From Arcuatula senhousia (taxonomy: Eukaryota; Mollusca; Bivalvia; Mytilida; Mytilidae): a DNA stretch of 64,000 bases. The notes beneath the pieces were generated by a model. It was not told the origin of the DNA and searched no databases. It saw only the letters and a list, made by a program, of their open reading frames with translations. The DNA lies in contig OZ020303.1 of assembly GCA_963971305.1 (NCBI GenBank), positions 63,178,867-63,242,866 of the forward strand. The letters run 5' to 3'. Below are positions 1-10,773 of the stretch, piece after piece (the stretch's first letter is position 1; each line of letters starts with the position of its first letter). Position numbers and translations under genes: made by a program.

Positions 1-1335
1 CAATTGAAACCAAACTTGGTATAGTTGTTCATTAGCATTTGGTGCTTAGAACTGATGTGGGGATTTTTCGTCGTAAGACATGGCCGCCGTGGCTAAAAAT
101 AGAACATAGGGGTAAAATGGTGTTTTTTGCAAATAACTCAAAAATGGCTACAGATATCAGAATTCTGGCATAGGGTAAAAGTTATCAGCACCTCAAGATC
201 TACCTATCTTGAAATTTTGAAAAAAAAATCCAACAACCCTTGTAGGAGTTATTGCCCTTTTTGTGGATTTTTTGCAAATTTTGCACCTGTTTAGCTCAAT
301 ATCTTGAAAACTATACTAGATATTTGAGAAATTTAAATTGCATATTGTTAAGCACATCAAGATCTACAAAATTTGTAACAGGACCAACGTTGTAGGACCT
401 TTCCTTTTTAGGAGTTATTGCCCTTAGAACGTCAAAATTAAGCATTTTAACAGCATTTCCTCATTACATTGAAAGTGTTAACTCCTCTGACACTTTAAGT
501 CCAAATGGAACCAAACTTGGTATAGTTGTTTATTAGCATTAGGTGTATAGAACTGATGTGGGGATTTTTGATTGGTCGTAAAACATGGCCGCTGTGGCTA
601 AAAACAGAACATAGGGGTGAATGGCAGTTTTTTGCAAATAACTCTAAAACGGTGACAGATTTCAAAATTTTGATTGGGAACAAAAGTGATCAGCATCTTA
701 AGATCTACCAGCTCTGAAATTTTGAAGAAAATCCAACAACCCATGTATGAGTTATTGCCCTTTTTGTGGATTTGTTGCAAATTTTGCACCTATTTAGCTC
801 AATATCTTGAAAACTATACAAGATATTTGAGAAATTTAAATTGCATATTGTTAAGCGCATCAAGATCTACAAAATTTGTAACAGGGTCAACATTGTAGGA
901 ACTTTCCTTTGAGGAGTTATTGCCCTTGGAACGTCAAAATTGAGCATTTTAACTTCCTTTCCTTATATTGAAAATGTTAACTCCTCTGACACTTTAAGTC
1001 CAAATGGAACCAAACTTGGTATTGTTATTTATTATTATTAGGTGTATAGAACTGTAGTGGGGATTTTGGATTGGTTGTAAAACATGGCCGCTTTGGCTAA
1101 AAATAGAACATTAGGTCAAACTGCATTTTTTTGCAAATAACTCAAAAAGGGCGACAGATTTTTAGATTTTGATTGAGAACAAAAGTGATCAGCACCTTTA
1201 GATCAACCATATTGTCAGATGGCCCCCTTATTAATCTTATGACCCTTTCAACGTTAAGTAGATTTTGCCTTATAACCTTTACTTCAGGCACATATGTCAA
1301 GTGAGCGATTCAGGCTCCTGGGAGCCTCTTGTTCC
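1..1335 (+). repeat. 3' part of a dispersed repeat with ~495-bp internal units
   Basis: Three diverged copies of a ~495-bp unit start near 3, 505 and 998; each begins with a stretch like 'accaaacttggtat' followed by 'acatggccgc'. The block ends at about 1300-1332 with 'gtgagcgattcaggctcc' and a small hairpin (AGGCTCC/GGAGCCT). The same 3' end and related internal sequence recur at 29388-30738, so this is the 3' part of another member whose 5' end lies outside the window. No coding capacity is credible; short open frames follow the repeat period. Confidence 0.7.
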
Positions 1336-1345
1336 TACTAGCTAT

Positions 1346-1665
1346 TAAATTATCTGTTTAAATTTCAAAATTGTCAAAAGCCCTAAGGTTCTTCCTACCC
1401 TAGACATAGCTTAATCTTTAGCCATAATTTGGATTCCCAGTTTAGCAAATTTTGGTTTATTGTTCCATTCTCTTCATATATTCTACTCGGATGTAGGAAG
1501 AGAAAACCGAAATAGATTGTTCAGAGGGGCCACAGGTCCAGATGAAGACCCCGACACCAGGTAAACCAGGTAAATTTATTCACAAAGTGATTGGCTTTTT
1601 GAAATATTTTGGGTAGAGCGCTTCTGGTGAGTCTTAAATAGACGAAACGTGTAAAATACGTAGCA
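1346..1665 (+). repeat. Solo, interrupted copy of the ~360-bp repeat family
   Basis: 1346-1490 matches the 'aaattatccgtttaaatttc...ccctaaggttcttcctacc' part, and 1588-1660 the 'ggtagagcgc...gacgaaacg' part, of the units arrayed at 40687-45645. About 90 bp of unrelated sequence separates the halves. It is diverged and immediately precedes the 101-bp satellite. Confidence 0.6.
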
Positions 1666-1739
1666 AAACTTTGTTGTAATATCAATTTTAATAAAATGAT
1701 GTTGTATTACTGTCATTATTAGATTCATAAATGAGTTCA

Positions 1740-4700
1740 ACCTCAAAATTAATCGGGCTTGTGTCCGCTGTGTCTCTTTGTAGCCGTGGATGTATAATGA
1801 ATTAACGTTGTGTCCGCTGTGTCCCCTGAAACGAGTCATTCTATAATTTTTTTCGGGCCTGTGTTCGCTGTGTCCCCTGAAACGGGTCGCTTCCAAAAAA
1901 TTTTACCGGGCTTGTGTCCCCTGTGTCCCCTTGTAGCCTTAGATGTATAAAGAAATAACGTTGTGTCCGCTGTGTCCCCTGAAACGGGTCGCTTCCAGAA
2001 AATCTTTCGGGCCTGTGTCCGCTGTGTCCCCTTGTAGCCGTACATGTATAATGAATTAACGTTGTGTCCGCTGTGTCCCCTGAAACGAATCATTCTAGAA
2101 ATTTTTTTTCGGGCCTGTGTCCGCTGTGTCCCCTTGTAGCCGTAGATGTATAATGAAATAACGTTGTGTCCGCTGTGTCCCCTGAAACGAGTCATTCTAG
2201 AAATTTTTTCGGGCTTGTGTCCGCTGTGTCCCCTTGTAGCCGTTGATGTATAAGGAAATATAACGTTGTGTCCGCTGTGTCCCCTGAAACGGGTCGCTTC
2301 CAGAAAATTTTTCGGGCCTGTGTCCGCTGTGTCCCCTTATAGCCGTAGATGTATAACGAAATAACGATCTGTCCGCTGTGTCCCCTGAAACGGGTCGCTT
2401 CCAGAAAATTAAATTTTCGGGCCTGTGTCCGCGGTTTCCCCTTGTAGCCGTAGATGTATAATGAAATAAAGTTGTGTCCGCTGTGTCCCCTGAAACAGGT
2501 CGCTTCCAGAAAATTTTTCGGGCCTGTGTCCGCTGTGTCCCCTTATAGCCGTAGATGTATAATGAATTAACGTTGTGTCCGCTGTGTCCCCTGAAACGAG
2601 TCATTCTAGAATTTTTTTCGGGCTTGTGTCCGCTGTGTCCCCTTGTAGCCGTAAATGTATAATGAAATAACGTTGTGTCCGCTGTGTCCCCTGAAACGGG
2701 TCGCTTCCAGAAAATTTTTCGGGCCTGTGTCCGCTGTGTCCCCTTGTAGCCGTAGATGTATAATGAAATAACGTTGTGTCCGCTGTGTCCCCTGAAACGG
2801 GTCGCTTCCAGAAAATTTTTCGGGCCTGTGTCCGCTGTGTCCCCTTGTAGCCGTAGATGTATAATGAAATAACGTTGTGTCCGCTGTGTCCCCTTGTAGC
2901 CGTAGATGTATAATGAAATAACGCTGTGTCCGCTGAAACGAGTCATTCTAGAATTTTTTTCGGGCTTGTGTCCGCTGTGTCCCCTTGTAGCCGTAGATGT
3001 ATAATGAAATAACGTTGTGTCCGCTGTGTCCCCTGAAACAGGTCGCTTCCAGAAAATTTTTCGGGCCTGTGTCCGCTGTGTCCCCTTATAGCCGTAGATG
3101 TATAATGAATTAACGTTGTGTCCGCTGTGTCCCCTGAAACGAGTCATTCTAGAAATTTTTTCGGGCTTGTGTCCGCTGTGTCCCCTTGTAGCCGTAGATG
3201 TATAATGAAATAACGTTGTGTCCGCTGTGTCCCCTGAAACGGGTCGCTTCCAGAAAATTTTTCGGGCCTGTGTCCGCTGTGTCCCCTTGTAGCCGTAGAT
3301 GTATAATGAAATAACGTTGTGTCCGCTGTGTCCCCTGAAACGGGTCGCTTCCAGAAAATTTTTCGGGCCTGTGTCCGCTGTGTCCCCCTGTAGCCGTAGA
3401 TGTATAATGAAATAACGTTGTGTCCGCTGTGTCCCCTGAAATGGGTCGCTTCAAGAAAATTTTTCGGGCCTGTGTCCGCTGTGTCCCCTTGTAGCCGTAG
3501 ATGTATAATGAAATAACGCTGTGTCCGCTGAAACGAGTCATTCTAGAATTTTTTTCGGGCTTGTGTCCGCTGTGTCCCCTTGTAGCCGTAGATGTATAAT
3601 GAAATAACGTTATGTCCGCTGTGTCCCCTGAAACGGGTCGCTTCCAGAAAATTTTTCGGGCCTGTGTCCGCTGTGTCCCCTTGTAGCCGTAGATGTATAA
3701 TGAAATAGCGATGTGTCCGCTGTGTCCCCTGAAACGGGTCGCTTCCAGAAAATTTTTCGGGCCTGTGTCCGCTGTGTCCCCTTGTAGCCGTTGATGTATA
3801 AGGAAATAACGTTGTGTCCGCTGTGTCCCCTGAAACGGGTCGCTTCCAGAAAATTTTTCGGGCCTGTGTCCGCTGTGTCCCCTTGTAGCCGTAGATGTAT
3901 AATGAAATAACGTTGTGTCCGCTGTGTCCCCTGAAATGGGTCGCTTCCAGAAAATTTTTCGGGCCTGTGTCCGCTGTGTCCCCTTGTAGCCGTAGATGTA
4001 TAATGAAATAACGCTGTGTCCGCTGTGTCCCCTAAAACGAGTCATTCTAGAATTTTTTTCGGGCTTGTGTCCGCTGTGTCCCCATTGTAGCCGTAGATGT
4101 ATAATGAAATAGCGATGTGTCCGCTGTGTCCCCTGAAACGGGTCGCTTCCAGAAAATTTTTCGGGCCTGTGTCCGCTGTGTCCCCTTGTAGCCGTAGATG
4201 TATAATGAAATAACGTTGTGTAGGCGGTGTCCCCTGAAACGGGTCGCTTCCAGAAAATTTTTCGGGCCTGTGTCCGCTGTGTCCCTTTGTAGCCGTAGAT
4301 GTATAATGAAATAACGTTGTGTCCGCTGTGTCCCCTGAAACGGGTCGCTTCCAGAAATTTTTTTGGGCCTGTGTCCGCTGTGTCCCCTTGTAGCCGTAGA
4401 TGTATAATGAAATAACGTTGTGTCCGCTGTGTCCCCTGAAATGGGTCGCTTCCAGAAAATTTTTCGGGCCTGTGTCCGATGTGTCCCCTTGTAGCCGTAG
4501 ATGTATAATAAATTAACGTTGTGTCCGCTGTGTCCCATGAAATGAGTCATTCTAGAAAATTTTTCGGGCCTGTGTCCGCTGTGTCCCCTTGTAGCCGTAG
4601 ATGTATAATGAAATAACATTGTGTCCGCTGTGTCCCCTGAAACGGGTCGCTTCCAGAAAATTTTTTGGGCCTTTGTCCGCTGTGTCCCCTTGTAGCCGTA

Positions 4701-4850
4701 GATGTATGATGAATTAACGTTGTGTCTGCTGTGTCCCCTGAAACGGGTCGCTTTCAGATATTTTTTCGGGCCTGTGTCCGCTGTGTCCCCCTGTAGCCGT
4801 ATATGAATAATGAAATGACGTTGTGTCCGCTGTGTCCCCTTAGAAGCCGT
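1740..4850. repeat. ~101-bp satellite array, about 30 units
   Basis: Successive units repeat every ~101 bp (for example 'gggcctg' at 2721 and 2822). Each contains two copies of GTGTCCGCTGTGTCCCC, one followed by 'ttgtagccgtagatgtataatgaaataacg' and one by 'tgaaacgggtcgcttccag', so the unit is an internally duplicated dimer. Two subtypes are interspersed: 'cgggtcgcttccag' and 'cgagtcattctag'. Shortened units lacking one GTGTCC box occur near 2920 and 3515. Outer units (1740-1830, 4680-4850) are more diverged, as expected at satellite edges. The long minus-strand open frames across it come from absence of stop codons, not from a gene. Confidence 0.95.
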
Positions 4851-5326
4851 AGTTTATGAGGCAATGTGCCTTGTGGTTTACATGTATAGCGTTGTATCCG
4901 ATATGTTTGATATTTCTAGTATCCATGTATCTATGTTTTGGTTATATTTGTGTCCGTGTGTCCGGGGACACAAAATGCATGCCTTATAAATTTTGCACCG
5001 AAATTAGGACATATCTAGAATATTGTTTCACTTGAAAATCTTTGGCCACTTCCGTCCGTGGTGATCTTTTGTTTCGCTTCGTAGGAAAAAAGACCCTATG
5101 TGAGATTTATACATACTGACATGCTTTACTTTTGCTTCCTAAAGAGAGTTATTCATATCCAGCCCTTCAAAGCTAAGACTCATGGGAAAAATTTCCCATG
5201 ATTCTTCCTTCTTCCGCTCGGCTTTCATAACGAAAGTCAAGTTTTTAAATTCGAAAATCTTAATCCATTGTCATCGTTCAATAAATTATATTTCTTCGGT
5301 TCAAAACCGATTTATTTTGGCACAGA
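4851..5326. other. Intergenic stretch between satellite and retroelement
   Basis: Decaying satellite sequence ('gtgtccgtgtgtccgggg' at 4950-4968) runs into AT-rich sequence without open frames. It may include the 5' untranslated part of the DIRS-like element, but no terminal repeat can be identified. Confidence 0.4.
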
Positions 5327-6415
5327 GTGCACAAATCATTCATCTATACTAGTGAAATGAATGAACAAGGGACAGAAGTCCAAGGAAAAGGCAGTTCGTC
5401 TGCTAATAAACACTTTGGCCAAGATGGCAAGAAATGTCTTCAAGAATATAAAATTCCTAAGAAGACTCGAGAATCAAAATACATTTATAGAGATTCTTCT
5501 GAAGACGATTCTGACACAGACCCATATGAAATATCCTCGGACGAGGAAAAGTCAGAGTCTGAAGACGGGGAAATACACGTATCAGACTATGAACAAGAAA
5601 AAGGTCACAAAAGTGAAATGAGTTCAGAAGTAGATGATGACTTAGATCAGGAAAGATTTGATCCTACGGATAAAAAGTCGGAGCTTGTAATGACAGGCAG
5701 TAGGGCGCGGTATGTTAAAAAGTATTTTTCAACATACGTCAATGATGATTGTATTAAGGACAAGGTTTTGGCAGACGCACCCGTGCCCATGAACAACTCA
5801 CTGAACCCACCTTTTGTCGACGATTTTGTCGAAGACTTGATTGGCAGTCGCAAGACCATGAAATTCATGAGGTTACATGACAATAGCCTTAAATACATCC
5901 AGAAAAAGGTCAGTCATATAATGGGGCCCCTTTACAAGGTTTGGCAAGAGATTGACGGGGCAAATCACGGTAAAGAGACATCAGAGATGTCAATAACCGA
6001 GGTTCTCAATCTCATTGAGAGAACCGTGCTGTTAGTTGGCCAGGTGAACGTAGCTTGTTTATTTGAGAGACGACTTAATTTCATGGCCAAAATTTTGAAA
6101 GGAATGAAATTTGCAAAAGAAACTCTTTCACGCAACAAAGAACTGTTAACTGACTCAGGAGATGCCCTGTTTGGAGACGCTTTTTACAATGTGCTTGAGC
6201 GTAAAAGTAAAAACAGGAAAAGAGCTCGGGAAATGGCCAAAGAAATGGGACCCGACAGGAAAAGGAAACGTAGAGAGAGCTCGCCCTTTCGAGCAGGCCC
6301 TTCCGGATACCAGACAAGTTTTGCCGGCAGGGGCAGAGGAAAGAGCTCGTCAGATTCCTTTGCAAATAAATCAGGAACCAAACACAGAAAGCCTGGTCTC
6401 AAAAAGAGGAGGTAC
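5327..6415 (+). pseudogene. gag-like ORF1 of a DIRS-type retroelement
   Basis: The frame opens with an acidic Ser/Glu/Asp-rich N-terminus (about residues 45-110), followed by a helical region (about 150-290) with a segment rich in Leu, Asn and Arg, then a basic tail with KRKRRESS and a Gly/Arg stretch (FAGRGRGK). An acidic start, helical core and basic nucleic-acid-binding tail is the usual layout of DIRS ORF1 proteins, which sit directly upstream of reverse transcriptase as here. The frame stays open to 6940, but after about 6415 the meaningful coding moves to another frame (overlap with the RT ORF). Homology is inferred from layout and neighbour, not from a diagnostic motif. The element is dead because the downstream ORF is broken. 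Confidence 0.65.
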
Positions 6416-8239
6416 GTATGCCTTAAAATCTCAAGATTTTTCAATAGTTCAGGAACAGTTGAACATAGTAGAAAACATAGACCAAAACATTCACAATGTA
6501 GTTCAAGAGATACAGTTCAAACAAATAGAACAAGACCACATCCCACTAGGGGGTCGACTTCAGTATTTCACAGAAAACTGGGTGAAAATAACAAAAGATC
6601 AGAAAATTCTAGAGAGTGTCAAGTCATACACAATAGAATTTCAAGAAAAACCCATCCAAACACAAATAAAACTTCCACATTTCTCAACAAAGGGAAAACT
6701 AAGCATATCACAAGAAATAGAAAAAATGCTAAAAAAGGGGGCGATAGAAGAAGTAAAATGCCCAGACCCAGACCAATTTGTAAGCCACTTATTCATCAGA
6801 CCCAAGAAAGATGGGGGTGTAAGACCAATTTTGAACCTAAAAAGTCTGAACAAATCAGTGAAGTATCAACACTTCAAAATGGAAGGGTTCCAGACTGTGA
6901 AAAACCTAATAAAAAGGGGGGGACTGGATGTGCAAAATAGATCTGAAAGAAGCCTACACATGCTTACCGATTCTAGAGCAACATCGCAAATATCTCCGGT
7001 TTCAACACGGATGGAAAATGTACCAATATCGGACACTTCCCTTCGGCCTGGGATCAGGTCCCAGAATTTTCACAAAGGTAATGAAACCCATTATAGCCCT
7101 TATGAGGCGAATCGGCATTCGACTAGTCATTTACCTAGACGATATACTGTTGTTAAATCAATCAAAGAAGGGGCTAGTCAGAGATCAAAACACTCTGATA
7201 TGGACCCTTCACAGTCTAGGGTGGATACTAAACTGGACGAAATCCATAACAGTTCCATCTCAAACGATGGAATTTCTGGGAATGACAATAGATTCATTAG
7301 AAATGATAATCTCACTTCCAGTGTCGAAATGCAAGGGCATAATCGAGAAATGCCAAAGGGTTCTCGAATCGGACCAAATATCAATTCACGACCTGGCAAG
7401 TTTAATAGGAACTTTAAACTCAACCGTAGAAGCGGTAATTCCAGCAACGCTCTACTAAAGGGAGTTACAAATGTACAAAACCAAACGTCTCCTAGAAACG
7501 CCCAATTATCAAGCTCTTGTCAGTCTCCCATCAGAATGCAAGAGCGAAATTCGATGGTGGGTTCAACATCTCGAAAACTGGAACGGAAAGCATTTGATTT
7601 CTCCAAGTCCAGATATAATAATAGAAAGCGACGCCTCATTACAAGGCTGGGGGGGCAGTAGACGTGACGGGGAACGTCAAAATGGGCGGTCCTTGGGATG
7701 TAAGCGAACAAGCCCAACATATAAATGTTTTGGAGCTAAAAGCGGCGAAGTTCGGTTTAATGTCACTGACGAAAAACAAAACGAGCATACATGTTCATAT
7801 GAAATTGGACAATGTGACAGCGGTTGCTCACATAAACCGAATGGGCGGGACACGTTCGACCCAGCTATTACATGTAAGTCGACAAATATGGGAGTACTGT
7901 CTCCTGAAACGAATCACATTAACCGCGGAGTACATTCCGGGGGTCTTGAACATACAAGCGGACTGGGAATCCCGCCACACAGAGAGCTCAAACAACTGGA
8001 TGCTAAACAAAGTGGTTTTTCGTCAAATAGACAAAATCTTCGGTCCGATAGATATAGATCTCTTTGCCGACCGGCTAAATGCACAATTAAACCAATACGT
8101 AAGCTGGCGACCAGACCCGTACGCAATGCGCACGGACGCGTTCGAAATGAGTTGGATAAACGGCGTTCCGTATGCATTTCCCCCGTTTTGCCTGATTGCT
8201 CGGTGCCTAGCCAAAGTGAACAAAGAATGTTGTCCCTAA
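6390..8239 (+). pseudogene. Broken reverse transcriptase-RNase H of a DIRS-type retroelement
   Basis: Recognisable RT blocks run in order: RPKKDGGVRPI near 6796-6828, KIDLKEAY near 6931-6954, LPFGLGSGPRIF near 7039-7074 and the catalytic YLDD at 7132-7143. RNase H-like blocks follow: IESDASLQGWGG near 7620-7655, NVLELKAA near 7720, and DNVTAVAHINRMGGT near 7810-7850. A C-terminal IDLFADRLNAQL segment near 8055-8090 is typical of DIRS/Ngaro RT-RNase H. Reading requires three frames: shifts fall at G runs 6916-6922 and 7649-7655, and there is an in-frame TAA at 7456-7458. Coding stops at 8237-8239. No tyrosine recombinase or methyltransferase follows, so the element is truncated and inactive. 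Confidence 0.9.
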
Positions 8240-8736
8240 ATATATATATTTGCGCAAATAAATCAAGACCCAATGTATTTTTAACAAAAATGCAAATGTC
8301 ATGATTTTTCTTTGGGGAGGCTTGCACATATGTATGTACATTATCAAAATTTATTTGAAATTTTTGAAGCTAACTTAGTTTGGGTAGGAAGGCATGGACA
8401 ATATTCAAAATTTATAAGTAAAATCTTTGAGCTAGGATTTGACTTCGTCCGATTTTAGGCTAAAGCCTACTCCATATTAAAATAAATCAGTTCAGGGGAC
8501 GAAACAACCTCCTTTACAGGTTCCGTGACGTCATTTCCCTGTCAGAGAATTTCGTATTTCCTGCGGACGAAAATTTATGCAATGATTTGTTCTGCCAGGT
8601 TTTGAAGGCTTTCTTTGTCAGACAGTATTTATCATTTTCTGTATTGGCATCAATTTAAAGATTGATTTAGAACCTGGCGGAAAATTACGGCATGCAGATT
8701 TAATTTGAAGAATATTCCCGCAGGATTGAATCAGAA
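8240..8736. other. No gene seen; flank of the retroelement
   Basis: AT-rich sequence with no open frame of interest. A segment 'gacttcgtccgat' near 8441-8453 recurs at 9713-9725, suggesting that the small transposon at 8739-9226 and other pieces landed in an older repeat. A TGACGTCA octamer at 8526-8533 is probably chance. Confidence 0.4.
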
Positions 8737-8738
8737 TA

Positions 8739-9226
8739 CAGTCATGTGCCAAAAGTATTCGCTGATTTTTATTTTTCCCATTAGTTTCTATGTAAAATCA
8801 CAAATTTTCAAAAATAAATATTGAAGCTGTTTCTGAGTGGATTTTCATACTTATTTTTCTGAAATTTGAGAAAATATTTGAATTTTATAATGGTTGTTGA
8901 TCATAATTTTTACATGCGTTGTTTCAAAATGACAATGATTTTAATACAAGTAAAATTTATGACTTCATAATTTCCTTATTTGGGTAACTAAAATTTTGAC
9001 GTCTAATTTTTTTCTCTGTGAATAAAGTTATATCATTGAAAAATGAATAACCTTCAAATAATATAAACATAAACAGGCAAACTTGAAATATTTTACAAAT
9101 TTATAGTGAAAAAATGAACAAAATCGGCCAAGGGATTATTTCAGAATAATTTTTTGAAATTTTGTGATTTAATATAGAAAGTAATAGGCAAAATGAAAAA
9201 TAGCGAATACTTTTGGCACGAGACTG
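8739..9226. mobile_element. Tc1/mariner-type MITE with ~75-bp TIRs
   Basis: Left end CAGTCATGTGCCAAAAGTAT and right end (reverse complement CAGTCTCGTGCCAAAAGTAT) are near-identical, and similarity continues for about 75 bp inwards. TA dinucleotides flank both ends (8737-8738 and 9227-9228), the target site of Tc1/mariner elements. The 488-bp interior is AT-rich and non-coding, so it must be moved in trans. Confidence 0.85.
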
Positions 9227-9228
9227 TA

Positions 9229-9765
9229 CTTGTTGAAAACAAAAGCACTGACTGAGGTAAGACCCTTTATTCCTTTTTACATTTATTTTTAATTATCATG
9301 GCTAGGATAATTGAACATCAATCTTATTAATCATGATGTATTATTAGGGAAAGAATTATTTATTGTTCGTCCGTCATGTAGACATTCCCACATTATTTAC
9401 GTTGTCATGGTGCCATGCCGTTAAAGGTGACGTCATTTAGTAAGCCCGTTGTCATGTAAACACGTCGCCATATTGGAATCCGTTGTTATGGTGTCCAAGA
9501 AATTTTCGAATAAAATTCTAAAGGCGCACAAAAAGTCAATGGAAAATTATAACAACTGTATAGAAATTGCCAAAACATAATTTCTTTTTAGGTTTAAATG
9601 GTTTAAATGCGAAACACTGAGCTGAAGCTAGCATTTTGTTCTGGGGATTATGGGATTGATTTGCAAAATGCTACATCCGGTTCGAAGCATAAATACACTA
9701 TCTACACTTAGTCGGACTTCGTCCGATATTAAATGACTGTATACATTGTGATTTATTTCCTGTGA
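9229..9765. other. No gene seen
   Basis: AT-rich sequence without a supportable open frame or structured repeat. 'gacttcgtccgat' at 9713-9725 echoes 8441-8453. Confidence 0.4.
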
Positions 9766-9766
9766 C

Positions 9767-9852
9767 TTTTATTCTTGTTACCTTTTTTCCTGTGACTTTT
9801 CTTCCGTGACTTTTTTCTGTGACTTTTTTTCCTGTGACTTTTTTTTTCCCAC
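9767..9852. repeat. Short tandem repeat, ~14-18-bp CTGTGACTTTT units
   Basis: About six imperfect copies of 'cctgtgacttttttt' follow one another, with variable T runs. The minus-strand open frame here encodes only a lysine-rich repeat and is not a gene. Confidence 0.75.
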
Positions 9853-10114
9853 ATTCGGAAATGTACATGAATTAATATGAGAAAGACATTGCCTTAAAAG
9901 CTCGCGTAGATACAAAAATATAATCCATTCCATTGATAATTTCGAATAAAGCCTGGGACGAGATAATTTGGGACGAAGTATTACTATTTCCCGCAATTTT
10001 TCAGCACGCGCAGACGTTTTCGAAAACTTCCGAAATCGAATGTTTCCGGTGACAGAATTTATTTTCAACCATCGTATTTTGAGTCTCGTGCAATTTGGCA
10101 GACTCTCTACAATA

Positions 10115-10402
10115 GTGAGCTCGCTACGCTCGCATATTAAATCGTGGGAACGATTTGTTCATTCGTAGCCGAGTATTGTTAAATCGTTAGAACAATTTGT
10201 TCATTCGTAGCCCACGAATTTTTAAATCGTGGGAACGATTTGTATCTCGTGGCCACGAATTGTAAAATCGTGGGAACGATTTGTATCTCGTGGCTACGAA
10301 TTGTAAAATCCTGGAAACGATTTGTTTCTCGTGGTCACGGATTGTTTAATCATGGGAACGATTTGTTTACTCAACAATTCGTGGCCACGAATTGTTAAAC
10401 TT
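10115..10402. repeat. Palindromic minisatellite, ~41-50-bp units
   Basis: About six units each contain a first inverted repeat AAATCGTGGGAACGATTT (7-bp arms, 4-bp spacer) and a second AATTCGTGGCCACGAATT (perfect 18-bp palindrome in the best copy, near 10378-10395). Changes in one arm are only partly matched in the other. No coding potential. Confidence 0.8.
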
Positions 10403-10773
10403 GTTGTGGAAATGGTTTGTGTTGATTTTGTTTTATGTGGCACTACTTAATGGGACCCTTATAAGCTTTGATAGGATAACCTAACCCGGGGAATAGCAGT
10501 TTTTCATATATTTTTTGTATAGCTTAACATCTAAACTTTCAAATTTGCCTAGTTATACCGGACAAAAAGTGTCCAAACAGGGTACTAGTATAACATGCGC
10601 CATTTTGAAAGTACCAATTTTGACGAGTAATACGACAGTTTTCTATAAAAAAGAATAAAAAAAGTTATTATTAGTTGCAGTGCCAATAAAATTATTTGTG
10701 GAAGCATATTAAAGGGCTGTTTGTGAAATTAAGCGTTACTGAACTTAAACACAAATGAACAATAAATGGTCAT
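10403..10773. other. No gene seen
   Basis: AT-rich spacer between the minisatellite and the next repeat; no open frame, RNA gene or repeat structure recognised. Confidence 0.4.

Noticed and set aside
2197..4619. Three long minus-strand open frames (190-316 codons) in the satellite
   Set aside because: They follow a 101-bp repeat that shifts frame every unit, show the same peptide fragments in rotating frames, and have no domain or splice context.
8526..8533. TGACGTCA (CRE-like) octamers, also at 9428 and 33893
   Set aside because: Isolated, not near a start of transcription; a few are expected by chance in 64 kb.
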